Positions 1 through 5,626 of a stretch of DNA of 5,626 nt are shown in pieces (position 1 is the first letter of the stretch; each line of letters opens with the position of its first letter). The DNA is from Deltaproteobacteria bacterium (GTDB taxonomy: Bacteria; Myxococcota_A; Polyangia; Polyangiales; Ga0077539). The position numbers and the translations under genes were made by a program. The notes beneath the pieces are model-generated. The model had not been told where the DNA came from. It ran no database searches and saw nothing but the letters and a program-made list of their open reading frames with translations. The stretch is from contig CANMAT010000307.1 in assembly GCA_947494865.1 (NCBI GenBank), positions 1 through 5,626 on the forward strand, given 5' to 3'.

Positions 1-5
1 AAGGG

Positions 6-1418
6 TCAGCCCGCCTTGGCGGGCTCGACGACCTCGGCGGCCTGGCCCGAGGCGACCTTGAGCGCGTCGACGAGGGCGCTCGGGGGAAGGCCCGCGGGCT
101 CCGTCGGCGCGACGCCGGGCTGGCCCTGGAGGTACATCACCGCGACCTGGCGCAGCGGGCCCATGAGCACGTCGGCGATGACGTCGCCGGTGGCGGCCAT
201 GGAGCGCACGCGGAGCTCGCGCGCGAGCTGCTGCGAGACGTTGTTGGCGGGCAGGGGCATGGCCGAGAGGCCCGCCGAGAGCACGCCCGAGAGGAGCGCC
301 GTGCCGAGCTCGGTGTCGAGGAAGGTCGCGATGCGCGCGCGCAGCGACTCGTCGCCGGGGCCGAGGTGGCGCGAGAGGAGCGCCACGATGGGCTCCTTGG
401 CGAGCTTTACGAACTGCGAGCCGGCCAGGCGCCACGCGGCCTCGGTGGCGTCGACTTCGAGGGTCTTGAGCATGGGGTTGAGCCTGGCGTTGTCCATTGT
501 CTTCTCCGTGGTCTTCGATGCCGTGGGCGCCTGCGGCGAGGGGCTCAGGGCGGGAGCGGGTGCGGTCGGCGCGGGCGCGGTCGGCGCGGGCGCGGTGACG
601 TCGAGGGCGGCGGCCGGGACCCACTGCCCGACGCGGTCGATGCGGGCCATGAGCTGACACGCGGTGCGGGCCAGCCAGAGGCAGACGTCGCGAGAGTTGT
701 CGTTGCGGCCCTGCTCGCGCGCCACCTGCGAGGCGAGGGCCCACGCGGCTTCGGCGAGGCCGCGCTGCGTCCACGTCTGGCGGGTGGCGATGGGGGCTTC
801 GATCCAGGCGGCGAGGCCGTCGCGGCGCACGGCGCGGTCGGTGCGAGACACGGCCCCGCGCACGAGGCTGTCGACCGAGTGACCGCCCACGGCGAGCAGC
901 GATGCGATGTGCTTGAGCTGGTGCACGTACGCGTTGAGAAAGAGCTTCTCGTCGGCGGCGAAGGGGAGCCCGTCGCGCGTGCGGTTGAAGGCCTCGCGCG
1001 CGGCGTCGACCATCTGTTCGAACGGGAGCTGCGCGGCGGCCACGGAGCCCTCGACGGACGAGAGCTGCGCGGTGGCGGCGGCGAGCTCCGACGCGAGGCG
1101 CAGGAGCTCGTCGCGCAGGGCGTCGTCGGCCTCGGCGTGGGCGGCGCGCACGAGCTCGCGAACGGCCCACACCATGACCACGCGCGACCACGTTTCATGG
1201 AACACCGCCGAGGCCAGCGGGAGCTCGCCGCGCGCCGCGGTGCACGCCGCGCTCACCGCCGTCATCGGCTGGAGCGTGGCGAGCGACTCGCGCAGTGCTG
1301 TGAGAAGCGCCGAGCCGAAGCGACGCGACCGCTCATCCCACGGGGTGTCGCGCCAGGGGCCGTTGCGGAGCGCCTGGTCGGCGAGGCTGAGCGCGCGTGT
1401 GTGGATCTTCGACTGCAT
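6..1418 (-). CDS. Unrecognised 470-residue two-region helical protein
   Basis: I do not recognise this family and assign no function. The ATG at 1418 is chosen because GGAG (1431-1428 on the minus strand) lies 9 bases upstream; the frame stays open a further 1.2 kb upstream, but that part is antisense to the M20 peptidase gene and reads as Arg/Ala-rich shadow. Residues about 1-270 are helix-forming, with few charged surface patterns that suggest a known fold and no membrane segment or signal peptide. Residues about 272-303 are a low-complexity Ala/Pro/Thr/Ser linker containing an APAPT repeat. Residues about 308-435 are a second helical region with long aliphatic stretches (LGTALLSGVLSAGL near 371-384), followed by a Pro/Ala-rich tail. 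It is probably cytoplasmic. It is transcribed divergently from the peptidase gene. That it is a real gene is fairly sure; its role is unknown. Confidence 0.8.
   Translation of the reverse strand: MQSKIHTRALSLADQALRNGPWRDTPWDERSRRFGSALLTALRESLATLQPMTAVSAACTAARGELPLASAVFHETWSRVVMVWAVRELVRAAHAEADDALRDELLRLASELAAATAQLSSVEGSVAAAQLPFEQMVDAAREAFNRTRDGLPFAADEKLFLNAYVHQLKHIASLLAVGGHSVDSLVRGAVSRTDRAVRRDGLAAWIEAPIATRQTWTQRGLAEAAWALASQVAREQGRNDNSRDVCLWLARTACQLMARIDRVGQWVPAAALDVTAPAPTAPAPTAPAPALSPSPQAPTASKTTEKTMDNARLNPMLKTLEVDATEAAWRLAGSQFVKLAKEPIVALLSRHLGPGDESLRARIATFLDTELGTALLSGVLSAGLSAMPLPANNVSQQLARELRVRSMAATGDVIADVLMGPLRQVAVMYLQGQPGVAPTEPAGLPPSALVDALKVASGQAAEVVEPAKAG
562..591. repeat. Two tandem 15-bp units coding for the APAPT linker
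   Basis: The 15-bp unit GCGGTCGGCGCGGGC occurs twice without a mismatch, followed by a partial third copy. It is in frame with the minus-strand protein and encodes APAPT, giving a flexible linker between the two helical regions. Copy number is free to vary without breaking the frame. Confidence 0.85.
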
Positions 1419-1440
1419 CGGAGGTATCTCCGTGATCACG
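1419..1440 (-). promoter_or_regulatory. Ribosome binding site in a small hairpin, next to a 10-bp palindrome
   Basis: On the minus strand CGGAG-ATAC-CTCCG immediately precedes the ATG at 1418. The Shine-Dalgarno GGAG lies in the left arm of this 5-bp stem, so pairing would hide it. Directly upstream is the perfect 10-bp palindrome CGTGATCACG (1431-1440), which shares its edge with the hairpin. The palindrome could be a protein-binding site or further mRNA structure; I can see the symmetry but not the function. Confidence 0.4.
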
Positions 1441-1535
1441 CAAGGCGCACACACCAGCGGGTGCCGTGTCGCTTTGTAGTGTTTGGGGAGCGCCGAGAAG
1501 ACTAACGGCACCGTTGGGCGCGCGCAAACGCCGAC

Positions 1536-1552
1536 ATGACGTACCCTGTCAT
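1536..1552. promoter_or_regulatory. Candidate operator ATGAC-N7-GTCAT in the divergent region
   Basis: A perfect 5-bp inverted repeat, spaced by 7 bases, lies about midway between the divergent starts at 1418 and 1599. The spacer contains TACCCT (1542-1547), which has the T, A and final T most important in a bacterial -10 box, so a protein bound here could block the peptidase promoter. No good -35 box is visible at the right distance, which keeps confidence low. A second weak symmetry, AACGG-CA-CCGTT, lies at 1504-1515. The rest of the 180-bp region shows nothing I can name. Confidence 0.25.
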
Positions 1553-1598
1553 CTCTCGTCGGCTTCTCATCGGCGCGCAGACGTGAAAAGAAGGTCGC

Positions 1599-2750
1599 AT
1601 GGATGAGGCGCTCACGTGGCTGAGGGGGCAGCGACCGGAGATGGAGCGGTGGCTCCGGGCGCTCGTCGAGGCGTCGTCGCACACGGCTGACAAGCGCGGC
1701 GTCGACGCGGCGAGCGCGGTGCTGCGCGAGGTCGTGGGGATCGGGTGCGAGGTCGTGCCGAGCGCGCGCTTCGGCGATCATCTCTTCTTTCACAACGAGC
1801 GTGCGGCGGGCGGTCGCGGCGCGGTGCTCGTGGGGCACATCGACACGGTGTTTTCGCGCGAGTCGTTCGCGGGGTATGGCGTCGAGGGTGATCGCGCGCG
1901 CGGCCCTGGCGTGCTCGACATGAAGGGCGGCCTCGTGGTGGTGGGCTTCGCGCTCGAGGCGATGCGCCGCGCGGGGCTGCTCGAAGGTCTGCCGCTCACC
2001 TTCGCGGTGGTGAGCGACGAGGAGGTGGGGTCGCCCGAGAGCTACGCGCTGCTGCGCGAGGTTGCGCGCGGGGCCTCGTGCGCGCTGGTGTTCGAAGCGG
2101 GCCGCGCGGGCGACGCGATCGTCACGCGGCGCAAGGGCACCGGGGCGGTCACGGCGCACGCGCGGGGCAGGGCCGCGCACGCGGGCAACGCGCACCGCGA
2201 GGGGGCCAACGCGCTGTGGTCGCTCGCGCGCTGGATCGACCGCGCGCAGGGGCTCACCGACTATGACCGCGGGGTGACCGTGAACGTGGGCCGCGTCGAG
2301 GGCGGCATCGGCAAGAACACCGTGCCTGACCGCGCGCGGGCCGAGGTTGATTTTCGCTACGCTTCGCGCGCCGACGCCGAGGCGCTCATGGCGTCGCTGC
2401 GGGCGCTCGCGCGCGACGCGGCGGTCGAGGGCACTGCGATCGAGCTCGAGGGCGGCGTCGCGCGCTCGTCGCTCGAGCGCACGGACGAGAGCGCGGCGTT
2501 GTGCGCGCGGTACGCGGCGTGTCAGCGCGCGGCGGGCCTCGGCGACGGCGAGTGCCCGCTCCAGGGCGGCGGCAGCGACGCGGCCACGACGGCCGACGCG
2601 GGCGTGCCCTCGATCGACGGTCTGGGGCCGCGGGGCGAGGGGTTTCACACGCTGCGCGAGTACGCCGACCTCGCGTCGCTCGTGCCGAAGGCCGAGGCCC
2701 TGGTGCGGTTTCTGTGCGGGCTGCGCGAGGGGGCTGTGGTTACCGGTTGA
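1599..2750 (+). CDS. M20-family zinc peptidase, carboxypeptidase G2-like
   Basis: This is a 383-residue metallohydrolase of the M20 family (glutamate carboxypeptidase / ArgE / DapE relatives), expected to remove an amino acid from a peptide or N-acyl substrate with two zinc ions. Motifs appear in family order: GHIDTVF with metal ligand H80 and D82; GPGVLDMKGG with bridging D107; SDEEVGS with catalytic E141 and metal ligand E142; FEAGR with E166; and FHTLREY with H350. The E142-E166 spacing equals that of carboxypeptidase G2. H194 in RAAHAG and the NTVPDRARAEVDFRY segment belong to the lid/dimerisation domain inserted between the two halves of the catalytic domain, and GGGSDAA precedes the last ligand. 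There is no signal peptide, unlike secreted CPG2, so it is probably cytoplasmic. AGAAGG (1589-1594) lies 4 bases before the ATG. The exact substrate cannot be read from sequence; folate or gamma-glutamyl cleavage is only one option. Confidence 0.93.
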   Translation: MDEALTWLRGQRPEMERWLRALVEASSHTADKRGVDAASAVLREVVGIGCEVVPSARFGDHLFFHNERAAGGRGAVLVGHIDTVFSRESFAGYGVEGDRARGPGVLDMKGGLVVVGFALEAMRRAGLLEGLPLTFAVVSDEEVGSPESYALLREVARGASCALVFEAGRAGDAIVTRRKGTGAVTAHARGRAAHAGNAHREGANALWSLARWIDRAQGLTDYDRGVTVNVGRVEGGIGKNTVPDRARAEVDFRYASRADAEALMASLRALARDAAVEGTAIELEGGVARSSLERTDESAALCARYAACQRAAGLGDGECPLQGGGSDAATTADAGVPSIDGLGPRGEGFHTLREYADLASLVPKAEALVRFLCGLREGAVVTG

Positions 2751-2787
2751 AGGCGTCGCGCCAAGGGTGTTCCATCACGCGGGTTCG

Positions 2788-3258
2788 ATGAGCACGCGCG
2801 AAGAGAAGGAAGCGTCGACGCAGCGCACGGTGCGCGGCCACGACGAGCCGACGCGGTGGATCTCCGCGGTGGGCGCCCTCGGGGCGCTCATGGTGTTGAT
2901 GTTTCACGCCTGGCTCGGGCCGCGGTACCGATCGGAAGACCCGGCGGGTGATCTCTTCTCGAATCAGCTGTCGACCATCGTGGGGCTCACGGTTGCGTCG
3001 TTTCTCACCACGGCGCCCGAGAATCGCCGCGCGGTGTACCTCGCGGTGTTTCCTGCGACGATGTGCGGCGTGGCGTTTCCGTGGCTGCACGCGCTGGCGC
3101 CCGAAGGGTCGACGGCGGCGCGGATGCTCAGCGCGTTGAGCCCTGTGGGGATGGCGATGCTGTCGTTCGGGGTGACGTGGGCGCTGCGGGTGACTGCGGC
3201 GGAGGACTCGGCGCGCATCGCGGCGCGCAACGCCGAGCGCGGCGGCCGGTCGCGGTGA
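2788..3258 (+). CDS. Small four-helix membrane protein of unknown function
   Basis: This 156-residue protein is not one I recognise. After a charged N-terminus of about 22 residues, four hydrophobic segments are visible near residues 24-44, 61-76, 83-103 and 112-135, ending in an Arg-rich tail (about 141-156). Positive charge at both ends favours both termini in the cytoplasm. No catalytic or metal-binding motif stands out; a single Cys (C93) and FPW sit in the third segment. The ATG at 2788 is the first Met of the membrane-protein-like part; the frame is open far upstream, but there it is an Arg-rich shadow of the peptidase gene. The ribosome binding site is weak (GCGGG region), and the gene begins 37 bases after the peptidase stop, so the two are probably co-transcribed. 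Its 3' end stops 9 bases from the convergent secreted-protein gene, with no terminator between them. Confidence 0.75.
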   Translation: MSTREEKEASTQRTVRGHDEPTRWISAVGALGALMVLMFHAWLGPRYRSEDPAGDLFSNQLSTIVGLTVASFLTTAPENRRAVYLAVFPATMCGVAFPWLHALAPEGSTAARMLSALSPVGMAMLSFGVTWALRVTAAEDSARIAARNAERGGRSR

Positions 3259-3267
3259 TGGTGGCGA

Positions 3268-3591
3268 TCAGCAGTGGTCGGGGGTGACGCAGCTGCCGCT
3301 CTGGGCGGTGCACTCACCGTTGGGGCGCCAGGAGTACTGCCACCCGTGCGACCACACGCGGCAGCAGCAGATGCCCGGCTGCGGGGGCGTCGGGGGCGTC
3401 TGCTGCGGGAGCGCCTGGGCGGGAGACGCCTGGGCGGGAGACGCCTGCGCGGGGGACGCCTGCGCGGGGGACGCCTGCGCGGGCTGCGCGCGCGGGCTCG
3501 TGGGGGTCGTGGTGCTGCGCGCGGGGGTCTGCGCCGCGGCGGGGATGGCGAGGGTGACGAACGCGAGCAGGGGAAGGAGCGAGCGCTTCAT
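3268..3591 (-). CDS. Small secreted protein: signal peptide, PAQAS repeats, six-Cys tail
   Basis: This is a 107-residue exported protein of unknown function. Residues 1-20 form a classic Sec signal peptide (KR, then a hydrophobic core, ending in AIPAAA before Q21), so cleavage after A20 is likely. Residues about 36-62 are five tandem PAQA(S/L) units in a Pro/Ala/Gln-rich spacer. The last 33 residues hold six cysteines: C75-C77 in a CCC triplet, then C94, C101 and C107, with several aromatics (W80, W84, Y86, W88). This looks like a compact disulphide-bonded domain shown outside the cytoplasm on a flexible stalk. Small Cys-rich tails of this general kind are frequent in myxobacterial exported proteins, though I cannot name the family. 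ATG at 3591 has AGAAGGAG 11 bases upstream and puts the signal peptide at the N-terminus; an in-frame ATG 54 bases further upstream would bury it. Confidence 0.82.
   Translation of the reverse strand: MKRSLLPLLAFVTLAIPAAAQTPARSTTTPTSPRAQPAQASPAQASPAQASPAQASPAQALPQQTPPTPPQPGICCCRVWSHGWQYSWRPNGECTAQSGSCVTPDHC
3413..3487. repeat. Five tandem 15-bp units coding for PAQAS
   Basis: Five adjacent 15-bp units lie inside the secreted-protein gene. Units 1 and 2 are GCCTGGGCGGGAGAC, units 3 and 4 are GCCTGCGCGGGGGAC, and unit 5 is a diverged GCCTGCGCGGGCTGC. The two main versions differ only at synonymous positions (TCT/TCC and GCC/GCG), and identical copies sit side by side, suggesting stepwise duplication of single units. 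Confidence 0.92.
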
Positions 3592-3684
3592 GGTGGTGGA
3601 GGCTCCTTCTGGGAGGGGCGGTGGAGCCGTCGACAAGCTAACCACGCGTGAGGGGCGCCGCGGTGCTGACGCGGGCCGTGGGGT

Positions 3685-3715
3685 ATTGTACGTGACTTCC
3701 GTGAAGGGGCTTCAA
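3685..3715 (-). promoter_or_regulatory. Weak candidate promoter for the secreted protein
   Basis: On the minus strand TACAAT (3690-3685, five of six matches to the -10 consensus) is preceded by TTGAAG (3715-3710, four of six matches to -35) with a long 19-base spacer. It is the most A/T-rich spot in this divergent region and would give a leader of roughly 85-90 bases. The overlapping plus-strand TATTGT (3684-3689) could serve the thioesterase, but no -35 box fits it. The spacing is poor, so this is tentative. Confidence 0.3.
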
Positions 3716-3721
3716 TCTACG

Positions 3722-4159
3722 ATGGATGACGATTCGGTGGCGCGCATCAAGGAATTTTTCTCCCAGGGGATTCCCTTCAATCGCTTTCTGGGGCTGGAGC
3801 TGCTGGAGATCTCCGGTGGGAGGGCGCAGATGCGGCTGCCCTTTCGCGACGATCTCGTGGGCGACCCGTTTCGTCCGGCGCTCCACGGCGGCGTGATCGC
3901 GACGCTGCTCGATGCCACGGGGGGCGCCGCGGTGTGGTCGATGTTGAACCTCAGCGACCGCGTCTCGACGATCGACATTCGGGTGGATTACTTCCGCCCG
4001 GGTCGCCTCGAAGAGCTCCACGCGGTGGGCACGGTGCGACGCGTGGGCGGGCGCGTGGGCGTGGCGTCGATCCGCGCGTTTCACCCGTCGCAGCCCGACG
4101 AGACGGTGGCCGAGGCGATGGGCGTGTTCAACGTGCGCCGCGACGCAGACCCGCGGTGA
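3722..4159 (+). CDS. PaaI-type hotdog-fold acyl-CoA thioesterase
   Basis: The 145-residue protein has the length and motifs of single-domain PaaI/YigI-type hotdog thioesterases, which hydrolyse acyl- or aryl-CoA thioesters in the cytoplasm as oligomers. The signature LHGGVIATLLDATGGAA (about 54-70) contains the conserved HGG and D64, the usual acidic active-site residue on the central helix. It is followed by STIDIRVDYFRPG (about 82-94), the typical strand that packs across the dimer. The N-terminal IPFNRFLGLELLEIS is also typical. ATG 3722 is used; a GAAGGGG stretch ends 12 bases upstream. GTG codons at 3692 and 3701 are in frame and remain possible starts, adding 10 or 7 residues. The stop overlaps the tadA start, so the two genes are probably translationally coupled, although no biochemical link between them is known to me. 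The substrate cannot be assigned. Confidence 0.9.
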   Translation: MDDDSVARIKEFFSQGIPFNRFLGLELLEISGGRAQMRLPFRDDLVGDPFRPALHGGVIATLLDATGGAAVWSMLNLSDRVSTIDIRVDYFRPGRLEELHAVGTVRRVGGRVGVASIRAFHPSQPDETVAEAMGVFNVRRDADPR

Positions 4160-4629
4160 TCGACTACGAGTCTCTCATGGGTGAGGCGCTCGACGAGGCG
4201 CGCGTAGCGGCGCTGCGGGGGGAGGTCCCCGTCGGGTGTCTGCTGGTCGACGAGGCGGGCGCGGTGCTGGCGCGGGCGCACAACCTCCGCGAGCTCTTCG
4301 AAGACCCGAGCGCGCACGCCGAGGTGCTGGCGATGCGCCGCGCGGCCCACGACCGCGGGAGGTGGCGCCTCGACGGCGTGACCGCGGTGGTGACCCTCGA
4401 GCCCTGCCCCATGTGCGCCGGCGCCTTCGTGAACGCTCGCATCTCCCGGGTGGTGTACGGCTGCGACGACCAGCGTGCCGGGGCGGTGCGCTCGCTCTAC
4501 ACCATTGGCAGCGACCCACGGCTCAACCACCAGTTCGAAGTGATCGCCGGCGTGCGCGCCGAGGCCTGCGGCGAGATTCTGCGCGCCTTCTTTCGGGTGA
4601 GGCGTGAGGCCAAGCGACGAAATCGTTGA
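4156..4629 (+). CDS. tadA: tRNA-specific adenosine deaminase TadA
   Basis: TadA converts adenosine 34 to inosine in the anticodon of tRNA-Arg(ACG), an essential wobble modification in most bacteria. The 157-residue protein has the cytidine-deaminase-fold zinc site: HAE with ligand H54 and proton-shuttling E56, and PCPMC with ligands C84 and C87. The N-terminal GEVPVG strand, N43 (HNLRE), D105 in the DDQRAGAVRSL loop and the C-terminal FFRVRREAKRR helix all match Escherichia coli TadA. The GTG at 4156 is preferred over ATG 4177 because IDYESLM aligns with the first helix of TadA. No strong Shine-Dalgarno precedes GTG; the GTGA overlap with the thioesterase stop suggests coupling. The TGA stop lies within the -35 box of the following tRNA promoter. 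No key residue is missing. Confidence 0.95.
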   Translation: MIDYESLMGEALDEARVAALRGEVPVGCLLVDEAGAVLARAHNLRELFEDPSAHAEVLAMRRAAHDRGRWRLDGVTAVVTLEPCPMCAGAFVNARISRVVYGCDDQRAGAVRSLYTIGSDPRLNHQFEVIAGVRAEACGEILRAFFRVRREAKRRNR

Positions 4630-4653
4630 CAAGGCGGGTCGGTTTGATAGGTT
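4626..4653 (+). promoter_or_regulatory. Strong promoter of the serine tRNA pair
   Basis: A consensus -35 TTGACA (4626-4631) is followed after 16 bases by TAGGTT (4648-4653), which has the key T, A and final T of a -10 box and is preceded by the extended -10 motif TGA (4645-4647). Transcription would start around 4660, essentially at the first base of the mature tRNA (4661), leaving almost no 5' leader. The tadA stop codon TGA (4627-4629) is part of the -35 box. Confidence 0.75.
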
Positions 4654-4660
4654 CGCCGAC

Positions 4661-4748
4661 GGAGAGCTGTCCGAGTGGTCGATGGTGCCTGATTCGAAAT
4701 CAGGTGTGCCGAAAGGTACCAAGGGTTCGAATCCCTTGCTCTCCGCCA
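4661..4748 (+). tRNA. tRNA-Ser, anticodon CGA
   Basis: This is a complete class II tRNA. The acceptor stem GGAGAGC (4661-4667) pairs perfectly with GCTCTCC (4738-4744), followed by discriminator G and an encoded CCA (4746-4748). The anticodon stem CCTGA/TCAGG encloses TTCGAAA with CGA at 4695-4697, reading UCG serine codons. A long variable arm lies near 4705-4720, and the T-arm AAGGG-TTCGAAT-CCCTT is at 4721-4737. UCG should be a common serine codon in such a GC-rich genome. Confidence 0.97.
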
Positions 4749-4762
4749 GAGTTTCAAGACCG

Positions 4763-4815
4763 ATCGCGCACGCAACCCTCAACGGGGGTGCACAACACTC
4801 GAGGGAGTGCGCGAT
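4763..4815. other. Long stem-loop between the two serine tRNAs
   Basis: ATCGCGCAC (4763-4771) and GTGCGCGAT (4807-4815) are perfect 9-bp inverted repeats. Inside them CCCTC (4776-4780) pairs with GAGGG (4801-4805), leaving a small asymmetric internal loop (GCAA opposite A) and a 20-base apical loop. There is no T-run after it, so it is not a standard intrinsic terminator. If the tRNAs are co-transcribed it would occupy most of the 75-base spacer and could guide nuclease processing; it could also be a partial terminator. Confidence 0.6.
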
Positions 4816-4823
4816 TCCCACCT

Positions 4824-5626
<803 letters not shown>

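Noticed and set aside
366..1505. Long plus-strand frame antisense to the 470-residue protein
   Set aside because: The product is Gly/Arg-rich with no domain pattern and no ribosome binding site. It is best explained by the codon bias of the minus-strand gene.
1474..1505. A plus-strand promoter TTGTAG ... GACTAA for the peptidase
   Set aside because: The spacing is 20 bases and both boxes match poorly, so it is not supported.
1419..2648. Upstream extension of the 470-residue minus-strand frame to 880 residues
   Set aside because: It is antisense to a complete M20 peptidase gene and is dominated by Arg, Ala and His, as expected for a shadow frame in GC-rich DNA. The ribosome binding site and the change to normal protein composition both occur at 1418.
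2347..2787. N-terminal extension of the four-helix membrane protein
   Set aside because: This segment overlaps the peptidase gene in another frame and is Arg/Ser-rich; the membrane-like sequence begins at the Met at 2788.
3240..3300. A shared terminator between the convergent membrane-protein and secreted-protein genes
   Set aside because: The gap is only 9 bases, and neither strand shows a stable stem followed by a T-run.
3413..3487. A CRISPR-like or regulatory repeat array
   Set aside because: The units are 15 bp, directly adjacent with no spacers, and in frame inside a coding gene; this is a protein-coding tandem repeat.

Overview
The window is a very GC-rich chromosomal stretch with strong G/C preference at third codon positions. 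Gene style, a proline-linked Cys-rich secreted protein and the type of tyrosine recombinase all suggest a myxobacterium (Myxococcota, perhaps Polyangiales-like). That assignment is inference; no taxonomic marker gene is present.

Layout. (1) 6-1418, minus: an unrecognised 470-residue protein with two mostly helical regions joined by an Ala/Pro/Thr linker, and a possible internal translation start at the second region. (2) 1419-1598: a 180-bp divergent intergenic region with several small palindromes. (3) 1599-2750, plus: an M20-family zinc peptidase closest in motifs to carboxypeptidase G2, with all metal and catalytic residues in place. (4) 2788-3258, plus: a small four-helix membrane protein, probably in the same transcript. 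(5) 3268-3591, minus: a small secreted protein made of a signal peptide, a five-unit PAQAS repeat and a six-cysteine tail. It converges on the membrane protein gene. (6) 3722-4159 and 4156-4629, plus: a PaaI-type hotdog thioesterase and tadA (tRNA adenosine deaminase), overlapping by 4 bases. (7) 4661-4748 and 4824-4910, plus: two class II serine tRNAs, anticodons CGA and GGA, behind a near-consensus extended -10 promoter whose -35 box contains the tadA stop codon. (8) 4843 to the right edge, minus: the catalytic part of a tyrosine recombinase.

The part most worth attention is the right end. The integrase gene points at tRNA-Ser(GGA), and its reading frame runs into the tRNA on the opposite strand, so about 22 C-terminal residues are written in antisense tRNA sequence. 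This is the layout expected where an integrative element has entered a tRNA gene and its att core lies inside its own integrase gene, as is known for myxophage Mx8. The element body would lie to the right, beyond the window. Everything left of tRNA-Ser(GGA) looks like ordinary host chromosome: tadA next to a serine tRNA is a common bacterial arrangement. I did not see a convincing novel multi-gene defence or metabolic system inside this window.
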